From: Manis javanica
Taxonomy: Eukaryota; Chordata; Mammalia; Pholidota; Manidae
Length of the DNA: 64,000 nucleotides
Assembly (NCBI RefSeq): GCF_040802235.1
Contig: NC_133170.1
Coordinates: forward strand, 50,787,501 to 50,851,500
Direction of reading: 5' to 3'
Positions 1-12,140 of this stretch are shown here, in pieces. How positions within the stretch are numbered: position 1 is the stretch's first letter; every line of letters starts with the position of its first letter. A model generated the notes under the pieces. It worked only from the letters and a program-made list of their open reading frames with translations. It had not been told where the DNA came from and did no database searches. Made by a program: the position numbers and the translations under genes.

Positions 1-247
1 CTTTTCTCTGCAATGCTTTTTATACATTTGGTTTTTGAATCATATTTAATGTTTCCATGTAAGACTTAAATAAATGAATGTAATTGAAGATGATCTTTTA
101 AAAGTGTTTATTATGTGTAAAGGGCTTTGGCCAACACACAGCTCTGCTTTCTAAGAGTTTGTGAGTTTATAAAATAAAAGGTAATCAGTTATCATAACAT
201 AGTGGTAAAAATGGCATCTCACTGATATGCCACATTCCACCAAATCT
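1..247. other. No feature recognised (left edge)
   Basis: AT-rich non-coding sequence. I see no gene or named repeat. Confidence 0.5.
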
Positions 248-264
248 AAAACACTATTAATTTT
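248..264. repeat. Left target-site duplication of L1 fragment
   Basis: 17-bp direct repeat, identical to 725-741, flanking the L1-derived insert between them. Confidence 0.8.
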
Positions 265-660
265 TTTTCTTTTTGCTCAGAGGTTTCTTTTTTTATTGAA
301 ATAAAGTTGATATACAGTATTATATTGGTTTCAGATGTACAATGTAGTGTCCTGATAATTATTTACATTACTGGATGTTTGCCACTGTAAGTGGAGGTCC
401 CCTGTTGCTACACTAAGATATTACAATATTATTGGTTATATTCTATACATTGTACTTCCATCGTTATGACTAACTTATTTTATGGTTTGCAATTTATACC
501 TCTTTATCCCCTTCACCTATTTCATCCCCCTCCCCATGGTAACCAACGGTCTGTTGTCCCTATTTATGGGTTTATTTCTTTTTTGTTCCCTTGTTTTGTA
601 TTTTAGATTCCACCTGTAAGTGAAATCATATGGTGTTTGTCTTTCTCTGCCTGACTAATC
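265..660 (-). mobile_element. L1 3' end fragment, antisense
   Basis: Begins with poly-T, then a typical L1 3' UTR and the last codons of ORF2 on the minus strand. An older subfamily than A, B or D. The 17-bp repeats at 248 and 725 enclose it together with the young L1 tail at 661-724. Confidence 0.75.
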
Positions 661-724
661 TCTTTTATATATATATATATATTTTTTTTATTAAGCTATC
701 ATTGATATACACTCTTATGAAGGC
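661..724 (-). mobile_element. Very short young L1 3' tail (A type), antisense
   Basis: An AT/T-rich run followed by the start of the A-type 3' UTR (TGATATACACTCTTATGAAGG), identical in order to 61370-61395. Only about 60 bp; probably a heavily 5'-truncated insertion inside or at the edge of the older fragment. Confidence 0.55.
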
Positions 725-741
725 AAAACACTATTAATTTT
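725..741. repeat. Right target-site duplication of L1 fragment
   Basis: Exact second copy of 248-264. Confidence 0.8.
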
Positions 742-1010
742 AAGTCCCAGCATTATTTGGTACGTCACTAGGAAAAGAAATAATGTGACCAATTAAATTT
801 TGTCACAGTGCTTCCATTTCATTTTATATGTAATGAGAGATCTGTTTTATATACTCATTTATACATTGATTTTTTTTATCATATATTTTGCATGCTATAT
901 GATACTGTACAAGAAAAATAAAATAAATGAAACAAATTAACATACTCTTAAAACCTTATTTTATTAGGTTTTATTAGATCTGACTCCTCTGAATCTTTTT
1001 CACATAGTAT
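742..1010. other. No feature recognised
   Basis: AT-rich unique-looking sequence. Confidence 0.5.
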
Positions 1011-1550
1011 TGTTAGGTAAAAAGATAGACATGAACAGCAGGGGAAAGAGGAAGATAAAGTGCAAGGAAAAAACACCGCCCAAACCATGCCCAGGTAGGG
1101 GGTTCCACTTGAAGACAACTGAGGCTTTGCAGGGAGATAACTTCCTTGCCTAGCAGGACCAGGACAAACCCTTCCTAACCTAATCCCAACACAGGCACAA
1201 TCGAGTGAATCTAAGAACTGCCCAAACCACACCTCATCATAATTTCATTAAAATAAAACTGTGGTTCCCCCCCCCCCCCCCCCCGCATCCCTGCCCCCTG
1301 CCATGGACTTCTCTGTGTGCATTCTGGGAAAGGACATGTGCACTGAGAAGGATGGCTATGTAAATGAACCTGTCAATCAAATGACCTCACCTTGTCAATC
1401 AAAGAGGTGCATCCTAGCCAGAATATAATAAAAAGGATTGCAGCCTTTGTTACCTTGACTCTGGCTCACTCCTCCCTTGGAGTGTATTCAGATAAAACTT
1501 TCGTTCTGCTTCACTACTGTGTCTCTGCCTTTCAATTCTTGTTTTCAACA
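1011..1550 (+). mobile_element. Probable solo ERV LTR (gammaretrovirus-like, ERV1 type)
   Basis: 540 bp starting TGTTAGG and ending TTCAACA, so the ends form the short TGTT/AACA inverted repeat of LTRs. The late part has LTR-like order: TATAATAAA (about 1425), CTCACTCCTCCC, GATAAAAC as poly(A) signal (about 1491), then a T/C-rich U5. An 18-base C run is internal. I see no matching target duplication and no viral genes beside it. Family not assigned. Confidence 0.5.
1267..1284. repeat. Poly(C) tract, 18 bases
   Basis: Uninterrupted C18 inside the probable LTR. Length is prone to sequencing error and slippage. Confidence 0.9.
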
Positions 1551-2866
1551 GGAACAAGAAATGAGGAGAACAAATGCAGCCTGTAACATATTTGATGCCA
1601 TGACTTGGATTGCTACTACCACCATTGAGGTGTGCTAAATAAAATATCCCTGTGACTTTAACTCTCTATTGGGTCTCTCAACTGAATTATTTCCTTTGAG
1701 AAGACAAGAACAAAAGAATTCCACAATCCACCTCCCAGTAATAGTGTCTTCCCCTGTGCTGTCAAAAGCAATGGTTGATATAACATTTTTTGAAAGTGTT
1801 CCACTAATGTTTCCAGAATTTTCTTCCAAGCTGTTGAAACCTTATCTGCAAATTTTGATACACACATCCAGGCAAACACAACTATATCATGACTGCTACA
1901 CAGCCAATAGTGATTATAACATGAATCCAAATTCCAGAGGCCTTGAAATGTGAAAAGAAAAAAAAGTGCTTCTTATAGTTGCTTAAACATGGGAGATGAA
2001 CAATTTAGAGACAGAGGAGGCAGAACTGAGGAAATTCCAAATGTGGTGATGTTGGTATGGCCTTGGATTAAAAAGGAACATTAAATGCATTTTTTCTTTC
2101 ATTGTATGTACATAATGACACTGTATCTGTCACTGGTCGAAATTATAAAGACTTTAAAAATAATTTTATATTCAAAATAAAGATTAAAAACAAAAAATAA
2201 AAATAATTGCAAAACAAATATAAGGTTCCTTTCAACCCTGTCATATTTTTTAGTCTATCAGATATATATTACTCCATTTAAGGCTCAGATATTAATGTCT
2301 AGAGGAACAAATTGCCTTATAGTTTAAAACAGCAACCTAGTGCATTTGCCCAGTTTCCAAGACCCTTATGATATAGATGCTGAGTGTACCTTTGGGCATC
2401 TTTCAACAACACTAAACCCTCAGAATAAAAAAGAATACGACCCATTGCCAGATATATTTGCCAAGTCCCAATTTGCAAGCACCATTCAGCTTATTTGCAC
2501 TACCATCTTGATCCTGAGTGCTTCTTGGTAGGAAATAATAGAACAATGACATTATTCTGGTTGGAGAAAGCTATGACTTTGGTTACTATCATCCTTAGGG
2601 ACAAAAATATCCAGAAATGTATTTAAAACCCATTTTCTATTGGATTGAACACTCTGCTATGGTGGTGATCTCTTAAGAGGTTCCTTCTGAAAGACAGAGT
2701 TTCCTTACTGAGCTATTCCATGAATGTCAAAATATTATTCTATCACAGTAACTTGGTCAAACCAGCATTAATAGCTAGAGGGAAATAGCACAGTCCTCAT
2801 TCCCCAGGGAGGCTTTTCTAGTGTTCATTTCTCTGAGGTCCTGAATTAGTCATCAAATGGATCTCC
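1551..2866. other. No feature recognised
   Basis: Non-coding. Short ORFs only, with no recognisable protein. A second LTR-like run (about 1636-1700: AATAAAATATCCC, then TATTGGGTCTCTC) could be more retroviral debris, but I cannot confirm it. Confidence 0.4.
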
Positions 2867-2913
2867 TATCAGTAAAAAAGTAGAATAGAGTCTACTCTAC
2901 TTTTTTACTGATA
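2867..2913. repeat. 47-bp near-perfect inverted repeat (hairpin)
   Basis: Arms 2867-2889 and 2891-2913, 23 bp each, complementary except for one A/G difference, around a single-base centre (2890). It would form a long cruciform or RNA hairpin. Not part of any repeat family I recognise. Confidence 0.9.
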
Positions 2914-3159
2914 AGTACTGAAAAGTAAAGTCAAATATTGAGGATATTTTGGGTCCAAGAACCTGCAACTTTTGTATAAAGAAATTATGAAACCACGGAG
3001 AGGGGATGATAGGAACCACCGCCACCAGATTTCTTACAGAGGAGGTGACAGTGGGCATCTGTCGCTCCATCTGCCCAGACTCTATTCCTTTTCGGTGGCA
3101 CCCTGATTTCCTCTGTGGAGCCACCTCCTCCCTCTCTGTTCATTGGACTATTCCTACCC
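2914..3159. other. No feature recognised
   Basis: Non-coding sequence between the palindrome and an old repeat. Confidence 0.4.
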
Positions 3160-3440
3160 CCTGGCTCTAGCTGTGGGCACATGACTCAGATCTGGCCATC
3201 AGAGAATTCCATGCTGCTGATCATGGTAATTGATTCATGGATGGGCCCTTGAGCTAAGCCAGGGTTATGTGAATCCAGGGTGCTTTGTTGGCATTGCTGA
3301 GGAAAAGGTACATGCACTGTGCTGGTAGAATTCAAATCTGGAGCTCTGGGTGCCCTACCTGACAATAAAGCCATCACTGAGAAAAGCAGGGCCAAGGGAT
3401 GGCAACAGTGTCCTGATGGCATCTTTGAGAAATGAAGTCA
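3160..3440 (+). repeat. Old interspersed repeat, family unassigned
   Basis: Order of words (GGATGGGCCC, AAGCCAGGG, CTGAGGAAAAGG, CTGGAGCTCTGG, CAATAAAGCCA, then GTCCTGATGGCATC) resembles a common old mammalian medium-reiteration repeat I know but cannot name with certainty. Confidence 0.4.
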
Positions 3441-4789
3441 GCACTATGCCTTGAACTTCTCCATGAAATAGGTTATTTTAGTTTTGTTTGTAATGGGAGT
3501 GGGCTTTTGGTCACTGTTGACTGAAGGAATTTTGACTGATAATGCCAGTGATCCAGGTTATTTCAAGTACTGTTAGGCAGCCTAGACAGAGGTTGCCTTT
3601 CCACTCTGATTATCAGAGTTCATTTTTCTTTGAAGTCCAGTTAAAATATTGTCTTAACCTTATCCTAAGTCTTCAAGAATCCCACCAGGCCTTAAAGAAT
3701 CCTTGCCCATTTGAAGCACCTCCTAAGGCACTTATTATCACTTGTCAATTATTAGCCATGTTGTTTGTTTCTAATATACTCACACATCGTCCCTCACCAG
3801 AGTGGTCACAATGGACCTCAAGGTTAGGAACCACATGTATGCACCTCTTTATCTCAGAGATTTGTGTAGATTGGGGCCAAAATAAATGTTTGTTGATGAT
3901 ACTTATTTATAAAGGGCCACAGCACCTGTGATCCAATTTTGTTGTTTTATCTCAACTGCCCCTAACACCTACCCAACATATAAACCCAACCAAACACGTA
4001 TACACCACCTACATATACCCCGACTCAGACACATAGATACCATGTACCCCAAACACACACAGGCACTGAAGTCTCTGATGCAGAGGGAGTGCCCTTTGTG
4101 TATTGCCTTGAAGACCCTGTTTGGGATACCAGAGTTCTGGCAGGTGAGCTCCTGAGAGCCCAGTGCTGGCTGGGTGACAGCAATGGAGCCGTTGGGTTCT
4201 TCCACCTCCATTCCAGCTAGAATTAAACAGGACGATGAGGGAGAGGGCCGAGTAGAGAAGAAAGAGTCTGAATGAGTAATGCCCAACCCCAATGCAGCCT
4301 GTGTTACTAATCCCCTCCAGAGTAGAAAAAGCGAAATGCATTTTTGCTGCATCACCAGTGCATGTTAGAGCAAACACACGGATTCACCCAGGCACGAGCC
4401 CTGCAATAAATTACAGAGGACTTATAAGGAGCAGGATCTGGGTGGGTGAGAAGTTTAATAACAATACCAACTATGACTCAGGACTCGGCTCTCCTCCGCG
4501 GGCATTTCCACCTCTCTGACCCTGGTGTCATCAGCGCTGTCACGCTAGGTAGCACAGAAAAGGCCTCCGAGCACTGGCAGATCTCCTTCCCTTTTTTCCA
4601 GCTTCTCTGGGCAAGTGGTGTGAAAGTTACATAAGGCGACGTCTACCGAAGGAAAAAAATGAGTCAAAAAAAGTTTTAAAGAAAGCAGTCAGCAAGCGGG
4701 ACACAGCGTCAGGAGTCCCTGGGAAGGAGGGGCTTCAGAAGCCGCGGCCACTGCAGCGAGTAACAAAGGGCTCCTCTGAGGAATTTTAC
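3441..4789. other. No feature recognised
   Basis: Unique-looking non-coding sequence. The ORFs of 120-130 codons here have no recognisable protein content. Confidence 0.45.
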
Positions 4790-5005
4790 AAGCAGTACGA
4801 GAACAGCCACCCTTTCCTGAGTGAGTACAGTGTGCCAGCACCGCACTGTCCACTCGACCCATGTCCCTTGAGTCACCCCTTGGCCCACGCATGGATTAGA
4901 CTGAATGTAAATTCCAACTGAACAGATGGGAAAACTGAGGCTTACAGAGAGTAAGTAGCTGTTCTAAGACCGAAACAGTCCTAGAATTCAAGATCTTCTT
5001 CCTCC
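4790..5005 (+). repeat. MIR SINE fragment
   Basis: Matches the MIR core order: GATGGGAAAACTGAGGCTTACAGAG, then AGTAAGTAGCTG. Sense orientation, diverged. Confidence 0.65.
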
Positions 5006-6347
5006 ATCCCTTTAGCCTTTCTCTAGTATTTACTCTCTGTGAAATAAATGGTACCCAGAGGAACATCTTTTCTCTTTTGCAGACAGGAAACCTTAGGAAA
5101 GACACACTGTAAAATCACAAAAATCGAAGTTCCTCCTGGTTCTTAAGGCCCCCAGTGTCCAGTGCTTTTACAGAGCAGCCTAAACTCGCGTCTTCCCCCC
5201 ACACCCCTCCGCCCAGTTCTGTTTGAGTGAAACTGGCTCTGTGTAAGTAGTCTATTGTTTCCATGGTTAACTTTTGCATTAAAATACATGAGGGTGTGGG
5301 GCAGGCCATCAGGCCTAGGAATTGGGCTCTGAGAAGCAGGTATTTGAAATAAACAGAATGAAAAGATTGTCACATACATTCAAGTGACAAAAGTGAGCCT
5401 AAGGTCCACAGCAAATACCAGCTCTGCATGAGAAGGGAGCTGAACAAGAGGGGCCCATTTATTCCACCTAGATATATAGGCATTTTGTCCCTAGGTTTTC
5501 GTTTGGTTTTTGCTCTTAATTTAGTTTTTCTTCAACTATCTCTACTTCCACAATGCCCTCTCCTTTATCCCAAATATACTTAGAGCCCTTGTGATCAAGT
5601 TCAGCTCTAAGTCACTTAGAAAAGGCTGTCAGAGCTATAAGCTCAGGATTCCAGCATCGTCAGAAAGGCAGCTCATGCAGCTGGGATCATGTCCTCTCAC
5701 CCCAGCCCCATGGAATCCGAGTAGCTTATAATAGGAATCGGGGCTTGCCAGACTGACAATGACACAGAAATGGACACTTGCCTCATCCTGTTGGGGCTCG
5801 TCAGGGAACAGCAGCTGCCTGTTGAGCACGCTTAGCAAGCCAGTCCATGGACGATTATCCCAAAATCTCCGCTTGGCACTTGGCTGCAAGCAGATTGCAT
5901 TTGCAAGCCCTTGAGCAGAGCACAATTATAGCGGCACATTGCCTCATTATTCTCAGCACCGAGCTTGAGAACTTCAAGTTTACGGAAGAACTCAGCCTAT
6001 TTCCAAGCCTTTTGTTACCAGCTCCTGACTCCCGCGTATCCTGGTCCTTCACCTGAGTGGCTGGAGGTTTCAGAAGGAGTAATGGAAACAGGAACAGGTG
6101 TTCCTGAATCAGCATAACCTTTGTTCTCTGCAAAAATAAGAAAGTGATCAAAGAGGATGAGGTGCTCTGGGTAACACATGTTTTTTGTTTTTGTTTTTGT
6201 TTTTTCACCTTCCACCTAATCACTTGACTATCAAAAAGGTAAGACCGTCCACATTTTAAGTTTCAAGGAAATGTTTGCGCTCTTGCGGGTCTTCCTGCTA
6301 AACTGGGCATCGTTTTTTCTCTGCGAAGAGAAAGTGGTGACACACAT
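5006..6347. other. No feature recognised
   Basis: Moderate-GC unique-looking sequence; could contain conserved non-coding DNA. No gene or repeat identified. Confidence 0.4.
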
Positions 6348-6361
6348 CTGCCCTCTAGTGG
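6348..6361 (-). promoter_or_regulatory. Consensus CTCF motif, reverse orientation
   Basis: CTGCCCTCTAGTGG on the plus strand is the exact reverse complement of the CTCF core consensus. It lies in unique sequence 40 kb from EOMES, facing left. Confidence 0.5.
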
Positions 6362-6647
6362 GGAAGGATCAGTGAAAAAAGGAAGCGAGCGTCCAGAGAA
6401 GGGATGATTGAGACTTGACTGCGTTGCCCAAAACTGACCAATAGGTTCAGATTTTGCCAACGCGTCTCAGGCTGAACAGGCAGACCATGCCCAGCAAAAC
6501 TCGGCGTGTTACTCGGCAGATGTAATGACTTGTGGGAGAATAAAGAAGTGACATCGGGAAGGGAGAAATCACCGGGTCTGGAGTCAGCTGGGCTTAGGAA
6601 CACATTATTTGGGCTAAGATTGCACTTTGTGGACTCAGCCACATGGC

Positions 6648-6870
6648 ACAGTGTTTAAGTAGCCAGACTGCGTGGGTTGAAATGAACTCTGCTCTGCAAT
6701 CTACTGGATATATGACCTGGCACGTGTTTTCTGACCCTTTGCTCCTCAGTTTCCTCAGTTGCTACCCAAGGATAATGTACCTGTCTCATGGGGTCATTTT
6801 GAGCAATAAGTGAATCAATGTTTGCAAAGCGTTAGAATGGTATCTGATGCATTGCAAATATTTGTTAAAA
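6648..6870 (-). repeat. MIR SINE
   Basis: Long MIR match: CACAGTGTTTAAG, AGCCAGACTGCGTGGGTT, CTCAGTTTCCTCAG, GGATAATGTACCTGTCTCATGGGG, AAAGCGTTAGAATGG. Orientation assigned by word order and not certain. Confidence 0.75.
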
Positions 6871-7044
6871 ATTCATCATATTCCAAATTAAAAACTGTGT
6901 ATTGAGTTCCTATTACATGCACAGTACAGGTTTAGAAGCAGAAAACTGTAATCTAGCTAGGGAATAATAGTAAAATAGCTAAGACTTCTTAAGGATTTAG
7001 AAAATGCTAGGCTTAGTAGCACTTGCTATGTAATGCTACTAGGT

Positions 7045-7290
7045 ATGATTCACTTATATGAAACTTTAGAAAGACTAATAAAGCGATAGAACACAAATCA
7101 GTGGATGCCTTGGGGCAGGATTTTGGGACTGGGATGTGACTGGTGAAAGTCACAATAAAATCTTTTGAGGTCACAGAAATGCTCTAGATCTTGATATAAA
7201 CGTGTATACACTTGTTAAAACTCTTTGAATTTCATACTTGAAATGTGTTTGTTTTATTTATGGAAGTTTTACTTCAATACAGTTAGCTTA
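7045..7290 (+). mobile_element. Old L1 3' UTR fragment
   Basis: Word order AACACAAATCAGTGGATGCC, TGGGGCAGG, GGGATGTGACTG, then GAATTTCATACTTGAAATG resembles the 3' UTR of old L1M subfamilies in sense orientation. Confidence 0.55.
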
Positions 7291-8433
7291 AAAGAACTTA
7301 AGAAACATCAATAAATTGAAATGTATGGAATTTAGGTTAGAGCAGAACAAAGGTTAAAAATATTTAGGACAATTAGATACTTACAAGAAAATATAAAGCC
7401 TTAGATATTTTTATCAGTAAAACCTAAAAAGTGAAACCAAATGAATTAAGTAGGCATAAGAAACCATAAACTCTTCATTAGGGGAACTTAATAAAATTTA
7501 ATAAAAATAGAATTAGAACTTAACTAAACAGAGAAAAAAACGAATTCTGATTAAAAAAACAAACAAGCAGTAAATATGTAAAGGTCTGAAAGCCCTGGGA
7601 AAACAGGAAAAAAATGCATGTTAGAAATTGTAAAAAATCTATAAACATAGGCATATTTATGTGAATATAAGATGGCTAAAAGAGAATAATGAGAGAAATG
7701 GGTGATTTTTAGTAAAGAAATCACTAGAACTAACCCAAAGAAAGGTAGACATTTTGAAACACTTGTTCAGAGAGTAATATACTAACATGCTGGTTGATAA
7801 ACAGTCAATGACTCCCAGAAGCTTCTGGCTGCCACAGTCTCTCCCCTAGGGACAACCTGGAAACCACTCCCAGTCCACTAATCAAAGGGTTAATGCTTAG
7901 CACAGTGGTGAACCACCAGCTCTAAAGCCAATGTCCATCTGATTGGCCAGTGCCTATCCTACCGCACCATAACCTGGAGGACAGCACCAGACCTAATTCC
8001 ATTTTACATATAAACACAAAAACAGCATGGTTTTTAAGAACTAAATTTCTAAAAGTGTATCTACCATTTAAGTAAACAGAAGATTATATTTTGTTTGGAT
8101 CAAAATATAAGAATTGTTTTCCATTTCAGCCTCATGGTATTTGAATTGCCAGCCCACAGGCTTTTATCAGTGGGCAGCTGCTATAATCACATTCATGGTA
8201 TTTCTGCAGAGAGTCAAATATTTGACTAGTGTTTTCTAGTGGAGTTGTGCCCAAGCACTTTCTTTTCAAAATTCATACCATTTTATTATGAATTACTTTC
8301 TCAAATGTCTCCTTTCTATTTCACACTCACTTTATAAAATTATGTTAATCATATTCACTTCATAAAATTATGAACCTTCAAATAGACAGTTTTATTACCT
8401 TTGAGTTTTATTTCAGGATAATAAAAGGGGTGC
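7291..8433. other. No feature recognised
   Basis: A-rich sequence, perhaps old L1 debris in its first part. Nothing I can support. Confidence 0.4.
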
Positions 8434-8797
8434 AATGGACTGAGTTGTGCACTCCCACCCCAATCTAATGTTGTACTTAGCCACCAAGGTGATGTCATTG
8501 GAGGTGGGGTTACATGAGGTCATGAGGGTGGGGCCTTCATGGGATTAGTGCCCTATAAGTTGGATACCAGACATATCAGCCTGATCTCTCTCTCCACATG
8601 GGCACCAGGAAAGGCTGTGTCAGCACTCAGACAGTGGCCACCTACAAGCCAAGAGAAGAGGCCTCAGAGAGATGCCCACTTGGCTGTCCCCTTGGTCTTA
8701 GGCCTCCCAGCCCACAGAATTATGCAAAAATAAATATCTGTTGTTTCAGCAATCCAGTCTGTGATACTTCAATGGAGTATCATGAGCAGACTAACAC
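8434..8797 (+). mobile_element. MLT1-like LTR (ERVL-MaLR)
   Basis: Order fits MLT1: ACTGAGTTGTGC, TTGGAGGTGGGG, GAGGTCATGAGGGTGGGGCC, ATTAGTGCCCTATAAG, CACAGAATTATGC, AATAAATATCTGTTGTTT, CAGACTAACACA at the end. A solo LTR, sense orientation, diverged. No internal region seen. Confidence 0.75.
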
Positions 8798-9259
8798 AGG
8801 GGATGCAATGAAATATTTTTATAAAAGGGGAGCAGGTATTAGGACTAATAAGACTAACAACACTGACTTCACACCAAAGCTATTCCCATAATATGACCAT
8901 TTGAAGAGATATTTTTCACTTTTGGAAACTGGGCAGGCATTCTCCTGTTGTAACAGCATCCAGACTTTCTCAGATGCATTATCTCTCCCTTATTGTGTTG
9001 TTGGTGGATTACATGACCTCCCTATTGAAAGCTGAAGGAAAGCTATATTCTCTCATTGTCATAATATTGCCAAATGTGGACAAGTTCTGCCAGTGGAACT
9101 GCCCTTCTATGACTTGGAATCTTGAAAAGACTAATGTGTAAATGGAAAGAAACGTCAAGTAGCTCCTTGTATCAAGCTTGGTTCTTCAGCCTTTGTCAAC
9201 ACCCTTCCAATAAATTCTCCTTGTGGCTTAAGGAGACACTGTTTTAGAGATCCTAACTC
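8798..9259. other. No feature recognised
   Basis: Non-coding, no repeat identified. Confidence 0.4.
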
Positions 9260-11090
9260 ATGCAGCAAGAGCAGAAAACAAAGTAAGTGTTACTTACATA
9301 CTGTAGAAATAAAGACGCAAGATAACCTTTATTTGTGGATGGCAAGATTGACCATCTAGAAACCTAAGAAATTTTACTAAAATAAAATTTTATTAAAATT
9401 TGGTAAGATAGCTGGATACAAATTATATAATGAAAAATCAATAGTTTTTTAAGTAGCAATAAATTTAAAAATGAAAAATACAAAATCTCCTTACACATAA
9501 TAAATACATATAATACATGGGAACAAATTAAGCAATGACAGATTATGATCCAAAAAAGAAAAGCATAAAATATTTTTAAATGATATAAAATAAGACTTCA
9601 GTAAGTGAACATACCATCCTGGATAGAAGGGTTAATATTGCAAAAAGATAAACTTGATCTAAATTAATATAATTGAATATCACAACCTGTTGCTTTTTCT
9701 TCTGAGGTGGAATAAAAAGAAAGGTGTAACACTGTTTTAAAGATCAACCTACCTCCCAAATTTGGCAAAATGGCAAAACATTATTTGGGAAGTAAGATAC
9801 TAAAATACTGTAAAGCCATAGAGATCAAAACATTTATTCCAGATAAAGGTACAAACATAAATAAAAAACAATAAAAATATTGGAAAAGAATGTAAGGTAC
9901 CTTTGGAGTGATAACACTTTTTGAAACATTATAGGAAACAGAAAAGCCCAAAGAGAAGAAGATGGATATCTTCTAGCAGATAAAGTATTTATAGTATTTC
10001 TATAAAGAAAAAGACATACACAAAATAAAAATTAAAAAAAAAATAACAGACTATTCTCTTCATCTAAAATAGGGCTAGAAAAGAACTTAATCTGAAAAAA
10101 GAATATCTACAAAAATTTACAGAAAGCATCTTACTCAAGGTGAAATTAAAACTACAATGAGATACCCGTACACACCCACCAGAATGGCAACAATTAAAAA
10201 GACGACTATGTCAAGTATAAGTGAAGCAAGTGGAATTCTCATACACTGCTGCTGGGGTTGCAAATTGCTTCAACCACACTAGAAAACTGTTTGGCAATAT
10301 TTATTAAAGATGAATACATGAGGTAAGACTTCCACTCTTTGGTATATACCCAGGAGAAATACACACATGTTTACTAAAAGGCATGTACCAGACTGAATAT
10401 AGCAATATCTGTATTAACTCCAAACTGGAAGCACCAATCAAGCTGGAAGCTACTAGATCCAGAAATTCCACTTCAGGGTACATGCCCAAAGGAAATCAAA
10501 ACAAATTATTAAAGAGATATATTTATTGATAATAGCTCTGCTATGGGAAGAACAACCTAAGAGTCCATTAGTGGATGAATGGATAAAGAAGATGCACTAT
10601 ATACATACATGTATATATATATATACACAAACACATACAATAGAATACTCTTTAGCCATGAAAAAAAGGAAATCCTGCCATTTGCAACAACATGGATCTT
10701 GACATTGTGCTAAGTGACATGTCATGCAAAGACAAATTCTGTATGATATCTCTTATACACTCTTACATGTGTAATCTTGAAAAATCAGAACTTGTAAAAG
10801 CAGAGAGTGAAATGGTGGTTACCAAAGACTGACAGTTGGGGTAATGAGAAAGATATTTAAGGCTACATGCTTGCAGCTAGCAGTTCATAAGTCCTGGAGA
10901 TCTAAACAGTACAGTGATTAGATACAAAAAACTGTATTATGAACCTTAAACCTGCTAAGAGATTAGGGCTTAAATGTTCCCAACACACACACAAAATGAT
11001 GATTATGTGACAATATAAATGTATCAAATCAATATTATATACCTTAAACTTACACAATGATATATGTCAAATACATCTAAAACAAAAACA
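9260..11090 (+). mobile_element. Old L1 (ORF2 3' half and 3' UTR), sense
   Basis: Decayed ORF2 words in order: a reverse-transcriptase-region block (9330-9480), AAAACTACAATGAGATACC (10148), GAATGGCAACAATTAAAAAGAC, TACACTGCTG, then the terminal 3' UTR ending A-rich at about 11090. Too degenerate for an ORF. Confidence 0.7.
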
Positions 11091-11099
11091 AAAACAAAA

Positions 11100-11275
11100 A
11101 AACCTTGGCTGGTGACCTAGGGAAAATTACTAATCTATCTAAATTTTGGTTTCCTTTCTGTAAAATGGAGTTAATGATGGTACTTACCTCGTAGGGTAAT
11201 AATGGTTAATTGACAAAAGACAAAGTTTTCAGAATTATTCCTGCTACATAGGAGGTGCTCAGTAAAGAAAGGTTG
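11100..11275 (-). repeat. MIR SINE fragment
   Basis: GGTGACCTAGGG, GGTTTCCTTTCTGTAAAATGG, TACTTACCTCGTAGGG, GGTGCTCAGTAAA in MIR order. Confidence 0.65.
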
Positions 11276-11477
11276 CATTAGTAGAAGGAGGAGATGTAAG
11301 AGCAATAGTAACATCACCAGTATTAAAAAAGAAAATAGAAATATAAAAGTAGCACCAATTTTTATCCATTAAGGTGACACAAATTTAAAAGACTGATGAC
11401 ATGCCCCGTGTGTGGAAATAAATATTCATATGTGTCTGGTGGAAGAGAGATTTGCTACATCACTTGAGAAATTAACA

Positions 11478-11478
<1 letters not shown>

Positions 11479-11540
<62 letters not shown>
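11479..11540. repeat. (TG)31 microsatellite
   Basis: 62 bases of uninterrupted TG dinucleotides. Likely polymorphic. Confidence 0.97.
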
Positions 11541-11541
<1 letters not shown>

Positions 11542-11749
11542 CAAAAGAGAAAATGTTCAAGCTTTTGGCCAACAATACCATGTTGGAAATGTATGCTACA
11601 AGAATAAATGAGTATTAGTTATTCTGCTAATTTGAGGGGATTAACATTTAAAAAAAGATTAACACCAATACTAAAATAAACTTAAAAACGAATTTAGAAA
11701 ACATGGTTTAGAAATACTAGAATGAAAGAAGAAAAGAAAAATCTGCTGA

Positions 11750-12140
11750 TGCCTTCCCTCTGCTTCTAGGGTTCAGTGTAAACTCTGTAACAGCACAAAA
11801 GGACCTGCTTACTTCTGTGTCACCTCAAAACTCCACCCCTGGTCCTGGATGACTGGCCACATTGGGTTGCTTTCCCTTCCCACATGTGGTCTTACATGTC
11901 CAGGCTTTGGGGCATGCTGTTCCTTTTCATGAAAAGGTGCCTCACAGGTGTTCCTGTTGCTCTTCACCTGATCCTCTAGGTCTTAACTTCCATGTCTTTT
12001 CATCCAGAAAACCTTCTGTGATCCCCTTACTTTATTCCTCTCACCCTAGCCCACCTCTCCCTCTTGCCCTGTGCCCCCATACCATCCACATCTTCTCATG
12101 TCATACCACTTACCTCACTGCACTGCATCTTTTTAAGTGC
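11750..12140 (-). mobile_element. L2 LINE 3' end
   Basis: Word order typical of L2 3' ends read in reverse: CCTGCTTACTTC, GGCATGCTGTTCCTTT, CACCTGATCCTC, CCAGAAAACCTTCTGTGATCCC, CCCACCTCTCCC. Diverged. Confidence 0.6.

Noticed and set aside
3542-4377. Overlapping ORFs of 122-129 codons
   Set aside because: No similarity to known protein features, and both strands are open together.
11412-11618. 68-codon ORF with Cys-Val repeats
   Set aside because: Translation of the (TG)31 microsatellite.
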